Positions 25,752 through 35,400 of a DNA stretch of 64,000 nucleotides are shown here, piece after piece (position 1 is the first letter of the stretch; each line of letters starts with the position of its first letter). The translations under genes were made by a program, and so were the position numbers. The notes under the pieces were generated by a model. That model was not told the DNA's origin. It ran no database searches and saw only the letters and a program-made list of their open reading frames with translations. Source of the DNA: Comamonadaceae bacterium ALPHA2B (GTDB lineage Bacteria > Pseudomonadota > Gammaproteobacteria > Burkholderiales > Burkholderiaceae_C); contig SCOE01000003.1 in NCBI GenBank assembly GCA_005503065.1, forward strand, positions 62,001 through 126,000, read 5' to 3'.

Positions 25752-25827
25752 TGGTGCCCCCGACAGGAATCGAACCTGTATCTGCCCCTTAGGAGGGGGC
25801 CGTTCTATCCATTGAACTACGGAGACG
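25752..25827 (-). tRNA. tRNA-Arg (CCT)
   Basis: Full cloverleaf on the minus strand: acceptor GTCTCCG pairs with CGGGGGC (two G-U pairs), D-arm GTTCAATGGATAGAAC, anticodon arm GCCCC-CTCCTAA-GGGGC giving anticodon CCT, T-arm ACAGG-TTCGATT-CCTGT, discriminator A and encoded CCA. It reads the rare AGG codon. tRNA-Arg(CCT) is a frequent integration site, but no integrase or repeated 3' end was seen here. Confidence 0.95.
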
Positions 25828-25902
25828 GGCGCGGCGACTTTAACCTACCCCGCGCTTGGGATTCCCAACCGACGGGGAGGCCCCGCCAGCGAGCGCGAGG
25901 CG

Positions 25903-26670
25903 CTACTCCTCCGACAGCACCCCGCTCCCTTCGCGCAGGGCCAGGACATCGGCATGCAGCGACTGGGCCCAATGGCGCCGGTCTCGACCGTAAGGATCCT
26001 GTGGTGCACCGAAGCGCACCACGGCCTGCAGGGGCGGCGCGCTCAGCGTGCGCCAAAGCGAGCTGAGCAATGTGTCGTCGTCGATGTAGCGCGGCGCGTA
26101 GCTTGGCTGGCCCGTCGCCTTGTCGACAAAGCGCAGCGCAGCCGGCTGCACGGGCACGTTGGCCGAGATGGCGGCCTGCAGCAGGTTGGCATGGAAGGGC
26201 AGCAGCACGCGGCCGTCGCTCGTCGTGCCTTCGGGAAAGACCGCGATGCGGTCGCCGTTGCGCAGCGCCTCGGTCATGTGGTGGACCACGCGCAGCGCGT
26301 CGCGGCGCTTCTCACGCTCGATGTAGAGCGTGCCGGAGCCGGTGGACAACGTGCCGATCAAGGGCCAGTGCTTCACCGCCGCCTTGGAGACGAAGCGCAC
26401 GTGCCGCGCCGCATGCAGGGTGACGATGTCGAGCCAGGAAATATGGTTGGAGATCAGCAGCACAGGTCCCCCCGCGGGGCCTGCGGGAGGCGTGCCATGC
26501 ACCACGAGCTCGATACCCAGCACCTCCAGCATGCGCCGCGCCCAGCGTTCCACATGCGCGGCGCGGTGCGCGTCGTCGAGCATCTCGAACTTCGTGCGGA
26601 TGATCCACCAGCCGCGCAACGCATGCGCGATGGCATGCAACAGCTTGCCGAGGGCGCGGAGGAGTCGCAT
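25903..26670 (-). CDS. 1-acyl-sn-glycerol-3-phosphate acyltransferase (PlsC family)
   Basis: 255-residue membrane-associated acyltransferase that makes phosphatidate or a related lipid. Motif I is SNHISWLD (NHx4D, about 74-81); the glycerolipid-binding block VFPEGTTSDG is near 145. An N-terminal amphipathic/hydrophobic stretch anchors it. The start is the ATG at 26670. It lies 22 bp downstream of the pyrC' stop on the same strand, so it is likely the last gene of the pyr cluster transcript. Confidence 0.9.
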   Translation of the reverse strand: MRLLRALGKLLHAIAHALRGWWIIRTKFEMLDDAHRAAHVERWARRMLEVLGIELVVHGTPPAGPAGGPVLLISNHISWLDIVTLHAARHVRFVSKAAVKHWPLIGTLSTGSGTLYIEREKRRDALRVVHHMTEALRNGDRIAVFPEGTTSDGRVLLPFHANLLQAAISANVPVQPAALRFVDKATGQPSYAPRYIDDDTLLSSLWRTLSAPPLQAVVRFGAPQDPYGRDRRHWAQSLHADVLALREGSGVLSEE

Positions 26671-26692
26671 GGTCGTTGGCAGAAGCGCCTAG

Positions 26693-27970
26693 TCAGGCCG
26701 TTTCGTGCACGAGCTGCCCGCCCACCAGCGTGGCGCGCGCCCGCCCGCGCATCGCATAGCCGGCGAACGGGGTGTACTTGCCCTGGCTGCGCAGGGCCTC
26801 GGGCAGCACCTGCCATTCATCGTCGGGCGCGACGATGGCAATGTCGGCGGGTGCGCCCACCGCCAGCGTGCCGGCCACCGCCCCGCCCAACAGACGCGCA
26901 GGGGCCGAGGTGACGACCTCGATGGCGCGCTGGAGGCCGGCACCGCTGTGCTCGCCCCACTGCAGTGCCAGCGGCAGCAGCAGCTCGAGGCCCGTGGCGC
27001 CGGGTTCGCTTTCGGCGAAAGGCAGGGTCTTGGCATCGGCCTCGACCGGCGTGTGGTCGGACACCAGCGCGTCGATGGTGCCGTCGGCCAGCGCTGCCGA
27101 GAGCGCATCGCGGTCGCGCTGCTGGCGCAGTGGCGGCGACAGGCGCGCGCGGCTGTCGAAGTAACCGATGTCGGTGTCGGCCAGGTGCAGCGAGTTGATG
27201 CTGACATCACAGCTCACCGGCAGGCCGGCGGCCTTGGCTTCGCGCAGCAGCTGCACGCCGGCGGCGCTGGACAGGCGGCACAGGTGCACCCGTGCGCCGG
27301 TGGATTTCATCAGCTCGAAGATGGTGAAGAGCGCGATGGTCTCGGCCGCCACGGGCACGCCCGACAGCCCGAGCCGCGTCGCCAGCGCGCCGCTCGCGGC
27401 CACGCCCTTGCCCAGGTCGCGGTCCTGCGGACGCAGCCAGACGGTGTAGCCGAAGGTGGCGGCGTACTGCAGCGCGCGCTGCAGCACCTGGGTATTGGTG
27501 AGCGGCACCTCGGCCTGCCCGAAGCCGATGCAGCCCGCCTCGGTGAGCTCGGCCATCTCGGTCAGCACCTCGCCCTGCAGGCCCCGCGTCAGGGCGCCCT
27601 GCGGGAACAGGCGTGCGCGCTGCAGCTTCTCGGCGCGGAACTTGAGCATCTCCACGAGGCCCGGCTCGTCGAGCACGGGGTCGGTGTCGGGCGGGCACAC
27701 GAGGCTGGTCACGCCGCCGGCCACCGCGGCGGCCATCTCGCTCTCGAGCATGCCTTCGTGCTCGTAGCCCGGCTCGCGCAGCCGGGCCGCCAGGTCGACC
27801 AGGCCGGGCAGCACCAGGCAGCCGCTGGCGTCGATGGTGCGGTCGGGCCGGAAGTCGGTCGCTATGTTTTTGATAGCTGCCACCGCCCCACTGGCGAGCG
27901 CTACGGGCACCTTTTCATCGAAACCCGAAGCGGGGTCGATGACGCGGCCATTGGTGATGAGGATGTTCAT
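26693..27970 (-). CDS. pyrC: Dihydroorotase-like protein PyrC' lacking metal-binding His pair (probably non-catalytic)
   Basis: 425 residues of the class I dihydroorotase/amidohydrolase fold. Where active enzymes carry DxHxHLREPG, this one reads LVDLAARLREPG (about 57-68), so the zinc-binding HxH is absent. The later SDHTPVEAD motif is present. Known from Pseudomonas: such PyrC' proteins are inactive and hold aspartate carbamoyltransferase in a dodecamer. The neighbour pyrB fits this. Codons for AIKNIA (about residues 32-37) come from a type-A intergenic repeat embedded in the gene. A true dihydroorotase must be encoded elsewhere. Confidence 0.88.
   Translation of the reverse strand: MNILITNGRVIDPASGFDEKVPVALASGAVAAIKNIATDFRPDRTIDASGCLVLPGLVDLAARLREPGYEHEGMLESEMAAAVAGGVTSLVCPPDTDPVLDEPGLVEMLKFRAEKLQRARLFPQGALTRGLQGEVLTEMAELTEAGCIGFGQAEVPLTNTQVLQRALQYAATFGYTVWLRPQDRDLGKGVAASGALATRLGLSGVPVAAETIALFTIFELMKSTGARVHLCRLSSAAGVQLLREAKAAGLPVSCDVSINSLHLADTDIGYFDSRARLSPPLRQQRDRDALSAALADGTIDALVSDHTPVEADAKTLPFAESEPGATGLELLLPLALQWGEHSGAGLQRAIEVVTSAPARLLGGAVAGTLAVGAPADIAIVAPDDEWQVLPEALRSQGKYTPFAGYAMRGRARATLVGGQLVHETA
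27861..27911 (-). repeat. Type-A repeat copy 4, inside the pyrC' coding sequence
   Basis: GCTATGTTTTTGATAGC followed by a decayed GCACC/GGGCACC part. It is the standard intergenic element but lies in frame within pyrC', contributing GAVAAIKNIATD to the protein. The CGCCCG hairpin part is degenerate. Confidence 0.65.
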
Positions 27971-28000
27971 GGGTGAACGTGAATGCAATGAAGACGGACA

Positions 28001-28116
28001 GCCGAACGCAGAGGACGCAGAGATCGCGCAGAGGCCGCAGAAAGAACAGCCAAAAATTGATTCGGGGTTTTCTCTGCGACTTCTGCGAAACCTCTGCGCC
28101 CTCTGCGTTCAAAGGT
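28001..28116. repeat. Long imperfect inverted repeat of GCAGAG units
   Basis: The left arm (from GAACGCAGAGGACGCAGAG) and right arm (ending CCTCTGCGCCCTCTGCGTTC) are about 41 nt each and pair with roughly eight mismatches around a 27-nt AT-rich centre. It fills the gap between pyrB (stop at 28131) and pyrC'. Units of CGCAGAG recur within each arm. A transcript would fold into a long stem between the two cistrons. Confidence 0.65.
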
Positions 28117-28130
28117 CTGCGCCCCCGGTT

Positions 28131-29093
28131 TCATGCTTCATTTCCCGCCACGATGCTCATGACGGCCATGCGGCACGCGATGCCGAAGGTGACCTGCGGC
28201 AGGATGACGCTCTGCTTGCCGTCGACCACTTCGGAGGCGATTTCCACACCGCGGTTGATGGGGCCGGGATGCATGACGATGGCGTCGGGCTTGGCCAGTT
28301 GCAGCTTCTCGGGCGTGAGGCCGTAGGTCTTGAAGTACTCCTGGCTCGAAGGCAGCAGCGCACCGCTCATGCGCTCGTTCTGCAGGCGCAGCATGATGAC
28401 CACGTCGCAGCCCTGGATGCCCTCCTCCAGCTTGTGGAAGACCTTCACGCCCATCGGCGCCAGATCCCCCGGCACCAGGGTGCGCGGGCCCACCACGCGC
28501 ACCTCGGCGGCACCCAAGGTGGTGAGCGCGTGGATGTCGGAACGCGCCACGCGCGAGTGCAGCACGTCGCCCACGATCGCCACCGTGAGGTTGCTGAAGT
28601 CCTTCTTGTAGTGGCGAATGGTGTACATGTCGAGCAGCCCCTGCGTGGGGTGCGCATGCCGCCCGTCGCCGGCGTTGATCACGTGCACGTGTGGCGCCAC
28701 GTGCTGCGCGATCAGGTAGGGTGCGCCCGATTCGCTGTGCCGCACCACGAAGAGGTCGGCCGCCATCGCGCTCAGGTTGGCGATGGTGTCGAGCAGCGAC
28801 TCGCCCTTGCTGGCCGAGGAGCGCGCGATGTCCAGGTTGATGACGTCGGCCGACAGGCGCTTGGCCGCGATCTCGAAGGTGGTGCGCGTGCGCGTGCTGT
28901 TCTCGAAGAAGAGGTTGAACACGCTCTTGCCGCGCAGCAGCGGCACCTTCTTGACCTCGCGGTCGCTCACGCTCACGAAGTTCGCGGCCGTGTCGAGGAT
29001 GTGCGTGAGGATGTCCTTGGGCAGGCCCTCGATCGACAGCAGGTGGATGAGCTCGCCGTTCTTGTTGAGCTGGGGATTGCGCTTGTAGAGCAT
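28131..29093 (-). CDS. pyrB: Aspartate carbamoyltransferase catalytic chain
   Basis: 320 residues. It condenses carbamoyl phosphate with aspartate, the committed step of UMP synthesis. The carbamoyl-phosphate site STRTRTTFE is near residue 57, the HPTQ loop is in [13 protein letters not shown], and the aspartate-site MHPGPINRG is near 275. The start at [11 protein letters not shown] follows family ends; the frame stays open upstream through a type-B repeat. It pairs with PyrC' downstream, as in class A ATCases, and lies downstream of pyrR. Confidence 0.95.
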   Translation of the reverse strand: MLYKRNPQLNKNGELIHLLSIEGLPKDILTHILDTAANFVSVSDREVKKVPLLRGKSVFNLFFENSTRTRTTFEIAAKRLSADVINLDIARSSASKGESLLDTIANLSAMAADLFVVRHSESGAPYLIAQHVAPHVHVINAGDGRHAHPTQGLLDMYTIRHYKKDFSNLTVAIVGDVLHSRVARSDIHALTTLGAAEVRVVGPRTLVPGDLAPMGVKVFHKLEEGIQGCDVVIMLRLQNERMSGALLPSSQEYFKTYGLTPEKLQLAKPDAIVMHPGPINRGVEIASEVVDGKQSVILPQVTFGIACRMAVMSIVAGNEA

Positions 29094-29095
29094 CA

Positions 29096-29175
29096 GGCCT
29101 CCCGGCGGGCCGCCCCAAGGCAGGCCTGCACACCCGTTGGGGGCAGCGAACACACGCAGTGACGAGCGCGGGGGG

Positions 29176-29178
<3 letters not shown>
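29096..29178 (-). repeat. Type-B intergenic repeat, copy 2 (degenerate)
   Basis: On the minus strand it starts TGACCCCCCGCGCTC at the pyrR stop codon and ends CCTTGGGGCGGCCC just before pyrB. Less well conserved than copies 1 and 3. Confidence 0.6.
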
Positions 29179-29682
<504 letters not shown>

Positions 29683-29688
29683 CGATGG

Positions 29689-29757
29689 GCCGCCCCAAGA
29701 TGAAGGCGCGCCCCCTCGGGGGGCCGCGGCCACGCGAAGCGGTGAGCGTGGGGGTCA
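29689..29757 (-). repeat. Type-B intergenic repeat, copy 3
   Basis: On the minus strand TGACCCCCACGCTCACCGC, then CGCTTCGCG, a CCCCCCGAGGGGGCG hairpin and CTTGGGGCGGCCC. It fills the ruvX-pyrR gap almost exactly and starts 4 nt after the ruvX stop. Confidence 0.72.
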
Positions 29758-29761
29758 TGTC

Positions 29762-30181
29762 TCACGGGAGGGTCCTCAGGAATTGTTCAAGGATGATGCA
29801 GGCACTGGCGGCATCGGCATCGCGCGCGCCGGCGGCCAGGGCTTCGGTGGTGCTGTAGCGCTCGTCGACCTCGTAGACCGGCAGCTTGAAACGCCCGTGC
29901 AGCTGGCGTGCGAAACGCTGGGCGGCGCGTGTGTTGTCGTGCGCGGCGCCATCGGGGTGGTAGGGCACGCCCACCACCAGGGCGTCGGGCTGCCACTCGC
30001 GCACGCGGGCCTCGATCTGCGCGAAGCGTGCGTCGCCCTGCGCGGCGATGGTGCCCTGGGGGGTGGCGCTCTTCAACAGCCGGTTGCCGCTGGCGACGCC
30101 AGTGCGCTTCTGGCCGAAGTCGAAAGCGAGAAAACTCTGGAAATGGGAAGGAACGACGGCAAGAGAGGAAGCGTCGGGCAT
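29762..30181 (-). CDS. ruvX: RuvX/YqgF Holliday junction resolvase-like nuclease
   Basis: 139 residues with the RNase-H-like fold: FLAFDFGQKRTGVASG (about 17-32, catalytic Asp), VVGVPYHPDG (GxP motif) and VDERYSTTEA (second acidic site). YqgF proteins act in pre-16S rRNA 5' maturation and have been proposed as resolvases. The ATG at 30181 lies 25 bp after the AlgH-family stop; the pair yqgE-yqgF upstream of pyrR-pyrB is a classic betaproteobacterial order. Confidence 0.92.
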   Translation of the reverse strand: MPDASSLAVVPSHFQSFLAFDFGQKRTGVASGNRLLKSATPQGTIAAQGDARFAQIEARVREWQPDALVVGVPYHPDGAAHDNTRAAQRFARQLHGRFKLPVYEVDERYSTTEALAAGARDADAASACIILEQFLRTLP

Positions 30182-30206
30182 CGCCAAAACACTCACAGTG
30201 CCAGGC

Positions 30207-30818
30207 TCATGCGTGCCCCGCCTCGGGCGAGAGCTTCCACGCTTCCAGCCCCAGCAGAGCCAGCGCCTTGTCGTAGCGCTGCTCGACCGGCGTGTCGAAG
30301 ATGACGGCCGGGTCGGCGCCGACGGTGAGCCAGCTGTTCTCGGCCAGTTCGGACTCGAGCTGCCCTTCGTCCCAGGCCGCATAGCCGAGGGTAACCAGCA
30401 CCTTGCGCGGGCCGGAGCCGGTGGCCATGGCTTCCAGCACGTCTTTCGAGGTGGTCATCTCCAGCCCGCCGGGGATGGTCATCGTGGACGCGTACACGGC
30501 GTGGTCAGTGCCGCCCTCGGCACCCTCGCCGGTAGCAACCACCGGCTCGTGCAGCACGAAGCCGCGCTCGGTCTGCACCGGGCCACCCTGGAAGACGGGC
30601 GCATCTCCGAGGTCGGGCCGCGACAGGTGCAGCTCGACCTTCTCGAACAGGCCCCGGAGATTGATGTCGCTCGGCTTGTTGATGATCAGCCCGAGGGCGC
30701 CGCGCTCGCTGTGCTCGCACAGGTAGACCACGCTGCGGCTGAAGGAGCGGTCTTCCAGCCCCGGCATCGCGATCAGGAAATGATGCGTGAGGTTGATCGG
30801 GGCAGAATCGGACGCCAT
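30207..30818 (-). CDS. YqgE/AlgH family protein
   Basis: 203 residues of UPF0301: LTHHFLIAMPGLEDRSFSRSVVYLCEH at the N-terminus and GYAAWDEGQLESELAENSWL near 150 are the diagnostic blocks. Function is uncertain; AlgH was named from alginate regulation in Pseudomonas. Its ATG at 30818 overlaps the ATG of the divergent photolyase gene, both read from the same CATG. It heads the leftward yqgE-ruvX-pyrR-pyrB-pyrC'-plsC series. Confidence 0.92.
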   Translation of the reverse strand: MASDSAPINLTHHFLIAMPGLEDRSFSRSVVYLCEHSERGALGLIINKPSDINLRGLFEKVELHLSRPDLGDAPVFQGGPVQTERGFVLHEPVVATGEGAEGGTDHAVYASTMTIPGGLEMTTSKDVLEAMATGSGPRKVLVTLGYAAWDEGQLESELAENSWLTVGADPAVIFDTPVEQRYDKALALLGLEAWKLSPEAGHA

Positions 30819-32373
30819 GCCGCCGATTTTACTGGCCGTCGACAAGACCTACCCCAAGGGCCTCATGTGGTTTCGCCGCGACCTGCGGGCGTACGACAAC
30901 GCGGCGCTCTACCACGCGCTGCGCAGTTGCCGGCAGGTGCTGTGCGTGTTCGTGTTCGACACCGACATCCTCGATCCCCTGCCGGGCCAGGATGTGCAGC
31001 CGCGCACCGACGGCCTGCGGGCCGATCGCCGCGTGGAGTTCATCCGCGAATCGGTACTGGCCTTGCGCGAGAAGCTGGCAGCGATGGGTGGCGGCCTGAT
31101 CGTGCGCCACGGCCGTGCCGAGGACGAAATCCCCGCGCTGGCCCGCGCGCTGGACGTGCAGGCGGTGTTCGCCAATCGCGACGACGAACCCGCCGCGCTC
31201 GCCCGCGACGCGCAGGTCTTCGGCGGCCTGGCCAACGCCGGCGTGAGCTTCCAGACCTTCAAGGACCAGTCGATCTTCGACCGCGACGAGGTGCTGACGC
31301 AGGCCGGTGCGCCGTACACGGTGTTCACGCCCTACAAGCGCGCATGGCTCGCCAAGGTTGACGATTTCTACCTCCGCGCCTACCCCGTCGAGCGCCATGC
31401 CGACGCGCTGGCGCAGGTGCCCGAGGGCCACCGCGCGGCGGTCCCGTCGCTGCAGGCACTGGGCTTCGCGCCCACCAACCTCGGCGAGTTGGAACTGCCG
31501 CCCGGCACGGACGGCGGCGCCACGCTGTTCGAGGGCTTCTTCGAACGCATCGACCGCTACCACGTCGCGCGCGACTACCCGGCCGTGCGCGGCCCCAGCT
31601 ATCTCGGCGTGCACCTGCGCTTCGGCACGCTGTCGATCCGGGAGCTGGCCGGCACGGCCCACCGCCTCGCACTCGGCGGCAACCAGGGCGCGGCCACCTG
31701 GCTGGGCGAGCTGATCTGGCGCGACTTCTATTTCCAGGTCCTGGCGCATCGGCCCGACGTGGCCGAGGGCAAGAGCTTCAGGGCCGAATACGACCGCATC
31801 GCCTGGCACCACGGCAAGCATGCCGACGGCCTGTTCGCCGCCTGGTGCGCCGGGCGCACCGGGTATCCGCTGGTCGACGCCGCGATGCGGCAGATCAACG
31901 AGACGGGCTACATGCACAACCGGCTGCGCATGGTGGCCGCGAGCTTCCTGTGCAAGGACCTGGGCCTGGACTGGCGGCGCGGCGAGGCGTACTTCGCCCA
32001 CCACCTGAACGACTTCGAGTTCTCGTCCAACAATGGCGGCTGGCAGTGGGCCAGTTCCAGCGGCTGCGACGCGCAGCCCTACTTCCGCATCTTCAACCCG
32101 GTGACGCAGAGCGAGCGCTTCGACCCCGAGGGCAAGTTCATCCGCCGCTACGTGCCCGAGCTGGCGAAGCTGCCCGACAAGCTGATCCACGCACCCTGGC
32201 GGGCCGCGCCGCTCGAGCTGGAGGCCGCGGGCGTGACGCTGGGCGAGAGCTATCCCAAGCCGGTGGTGGACCATGCCGAGGCGCGGGAGCGCACGCTGCA
32301 GCGCTACGCGGTCGTGCGCAGCGCCGCGCCGACAGGCAAACCGGCCGCGCGCAAGACGCTACAAAAAACATAG
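30817..32373 (+). CDS. phrB: Deoxyribodipyrimidine photolyase (class I CPD photolyase)
   Basis: 518-residue FAD enzyme that repairs cyclobutane pyrimidine dimers with light. The N-terminal Rossmann-like domain begins GLMWFRRDLRAYDNAALYHAL; the C-terminal FAD domain shows GYPLVDAAMRQINETGYMHNRLRM and NGGWQWASSSGCDAQPYFRIFNP, including the Trp triad region. An alternative start at 30865 (MWFRRDLRAY) has a better ribosome site (AAGGG). The last codons (LQKT-stop) and the stop itself are supplied by a type-A repeat. Confidence 0.93.
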   Translation: MPPILLAVDKTYPKGLMWFRRDLRAYDNAALYHALRSCRQVLCVFVFDTDILDPLPGQDVQPRTDGLRADRRVEFIRESVLALREKLAAMGGGLIVRHGRAEDEIPALARALDVQAVFANRDDEPAALARDAQVFGGLANAGVSFQTFKDQSIFDRDEVLTQAGAPYTVFTPYKRAWLAKVDDFYLRAYPVERHADALAQVPEGHRAAVPSLQALGFAPTNLGELELPPGTDGGATLFEGFFERIDRYHVARDYPAVRGPSYLGVHLRFGTLSIRELAGTAHRLALGGNQGAATWLGELIWRDFYFQVLAHRPDVAEGKSFRAEYDRIAWHHGKHADGLFAAWCAGRTGYPLVDAAMRQINETGYMHNRLRMVAASFLCKDLGLDWRRGEAYFAHHLNDFEFSSNNGGWQWASSSGCDAQPYFRIFNPVTQSERFDPEGKFIRRYVPELAKLPDKLIHAPWRAAPLELEAAGVTLGESYPKPVVDHAEARERTLQRYAVVRSAAPTGKPAARKTLQKT

Positions 32374-32417
32374 CTGCCAGCGCCCGTCCCACGGGCGCCA
32401 GCAGCCAATTTCGCTCA
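32358..32417 (+). repeat. Type-A repeat copy 5, overlapping the photolyase 3' end
   Basis: GCTACAAAAAACATAGC, CGCCCGTCCCACGGGCG hairpin, CAGCAGCCAATTTCGCT tail. The ATAGC arm provides the phrB TAG stop. It lies between convergent phrB and chpA. Confidence 0.75.
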
Positions 32418-32426
32418 GATCTTCGA

Positions 32427-35400
32427 TCAGGCTTCGACCGCAGCCTCGGTGGCCGTGAACTGGCGCACCAGGCGCAGCAGCTCGTCTTCGGAGTAGGGCT
32501 TGCCCAGGTAGTGGTCGACGCCCAACTGCTTGGCATGCTCGCGGTGCTTCTCGGCGATGCGCGAAGTGATCATCACGATCGGCAGGCCTTCGAGCGACGC
32601 GTCGGCGCGGATATTGCGCGCCAGGTCGAAGCCGTCCATGCGCGGCATTTCGATGTCCGAGAGCACGACCGAAGGGCGCTCCTGCTGCAGGCGCTCCAGT
32701 GCCTGCAGGCCATCGGCGGCGAGCGCGACGCGGTAGCCCTCGCGCTGCAGCAGGCGCTGCGTGACGCGCCGCACGGTGATGGAGTCGTCGACCACCAGCA
32801 CCAGCGGGATCTGCGAGGGCGCGGCCACGACGGCCTGCGCCGGCTCGGCCGGCCCGCCCGAGGTGGCCCGCGCCGGCGCCGCCACGCCACCCGCCGCCTG
32901 CATCTGCAGCGCCTGGGCGCCGTGCAGCGCAGCCAGCGCCACCGGGTTGTAGATCAGCGCGACCGCGCCCGAGGCCAGCACCGAGATGCCGGCCATGCCG
33001 GGCACGCGGGCCAGCTGCGGTCCGAGGTTCTTGACCACGACTTCCTGGTTGCCCAGCACTTCGTCCACGTGCAGCGCGACGCGCTGCGCCGCGCTTCGCA
33101 CGACGACAACGGTGTTCGTGCGGCCCGGCGCACGGTCGCTGCGCGACGAGGACTGCAGCAGCGCGCCGGCCCAGTAGAACGGCACCTGCTCGCCGCCGAA
33201 GGGATGATGCTGCTCGAGGTAGGCCTTCTCCAGGTCGGTGGCCGAGGTGCGCTGCACCAGCTCGACCAGGTTCGACGGCACGCCGATGGAGGTTTCTCCA
33301 GCGCGCAGCATCACCACATGGGTCACGGCGGTGGTCAGTGGCAGCACCAGGCGGAATTCGGTGCCCTGCGTCGGCGCGCTGTGCGTCTCGATGCGGCCGC
33401 CGAGTGCCGCGACCTCCGAGCGCACCACGTCCATGCCGATGCCGCGGCCCGCCAGTTCGGACACCTGCGTGGCGGTGGAGAAACCTGGCTTGAAGATCAG
33501 CTCGGCGACCTCGTCGTCCGACAGCACCTGGCCCTGCTCGACCAGGCCCAGGGCCAGTGCGCGCTGCAGGATGCGATCACGCGGCAGGCCGGCGCCGTCG
33601 TCACGGAAGCTCACCGACACGTCGTTGCCTTCGTGCCGCAGGTCGATGGTGATCAGGCCGGCCGGGTCCTTGCCGGCGCGCTCGCGCACCTCGGCGTCCT
33701 CGATGCCGTGGGCCACGCAGTTGCGCAGCAGGTGCTCGAAGGCCGGCGTCATGCGGTCGAGTACGCCGCGGTCCATCTCGATCGTGCCGCCGGTGATGTC
33801 CAGGCGCACCTGCTTGCCGGTGTCCTTGGACGCCTGGCGCACCACGCGGTACAGGCGTTCCGAGATGCCCTCGAACTCCACCATGCGCGTGCGCAGGAGC
33901 CCGCGTTGCAGTTCGCGCGTCTGGCGCGCCTGCGCCGACAGGTCGTCTTCGGTCGCCTGCACCGTCTTCTGCAAGGTGCGCTGCACGGTGGCCACGTCGT
34001 TCACCGACTCGGCCATCATGCGGGTGAGTTCCTGCACGCGGGTGAAGCGGTCGAACTCCAGCGGGTCGAAGCTCTGCTGCGTGTCCTTGGCCTGCGCGAG
34101 GCGCGACTGCATCTGGCTTTCGGCCTGCACCTCGATGTCGCGCAGCTGCTGGCGCAGGCGGTCCAGGTTGCCGGTGAGGTCGACCAGCGAACTGCGCAAC
34201 TGGCCGATCTCGGCCTCGAGCCGCGAACGCGTGATGATCACCTCGCCGGCCTGCGCCACGAGGCGGTCGAGCAGGTGGGTGCGGATGCGCACCGTCTGGC
34301 CCGAACCTGCGCGCGCCTGGCTCGGCACCAGAAGCGCAGGGCGAGCGAGGGGCGCCGCGGGGGTCTCGGCGGCTGGCTCCTGGGCCACGTCGGCGTCCGG
34401 TTCCGCGGCCGGCACGGCCGCGGGTGCGACCACCGCGTCGATCACGACGGCCGGGGCCGCCGGCGCGGCAGCGACTGCCGCCGCTGCGCGCTGCGCCAGC
34501 TCGGCCTGGCCTGCGCTGTCGGCGGCGCGCAGCGCGTCGAAGGTCGCCTGCATCGTGTCGAAGCGGCCGATCAGCGCCTCGATGGCCGGACGCTCGCCGG
34601 CGTCGACGGCGATCGCCTCGATCGCCGACTCCATGCGGTGCGCACGTTCGCCCAGCCGCATGGCACCGGCCAGGCGTGCACTGCCCTTGAGCGTGTGCAG
34701 CGTGCGCAGCGCCGCGGAGCGCTGGGCGGCGTCGTCCGGCCGCTGGGCCCAGGCGCGCAGGGCCGAGCCCAGCTGGGGCAGCAGTTCGGCCGCCTCTTCC
34801 TCGAACACGGGGAAGAGGTCGGGGTCCACCGCGTCAGTGAGGTCGATCGCGTCGTCGGAGTCCTCCAGCACTACGTCGGGGACGGAAACGGTCGGCGCTT
34901 CCACCGCACGGACGGGCTCGGGCACCGTCGCAGGCGTCGGGGGCTGCACCGACGCGAGCGCACGCAGCGATTCAAGGACCTCTGCGCTCGGCTCCTTGAG
35001 GAAGCCGGCGGCGAACTGATGCAGCAGGCGGCGCAGTTCGTCGGCGGCATCGACCAGCACTGCGCCCTGCTCCGTGGTGCCCGGCCCCAGGTTGTGCAGG
35101 TGCTGCATTGCGGCCTCGAGCAGCCGCGCCATGCCGGACAGGCCCTGGAAGCCCACCGTGGCAGAGCTGCCGGCCAGCGAATGCGCCAGGCCGATGGTGG
35201 CGTCGGGGATGCGCTCGTGCGGCTGCAGGGCCCACTCGCCGACGTCGTTCGCGAGTTGGCGCGACCATTCGTCGGCCTCGTTGAGGTAGACGTTGTAGAG
35301 GGCCAGGCCGATGCGCAGGGGGCCGATGACCTTGACCTGCTCCTCGGCACCGGCGTGGCTCTCGGGCTCGGCCGCCGCGACGGGCTCCGTGAGCGGCTCG

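Noticed and set aside
25752-25827. tRNA-Arg (CCT) as the border of a genomic island
   Set aside because: Composition on both sides is chromosomal and no integrase or direct repeat was seen.
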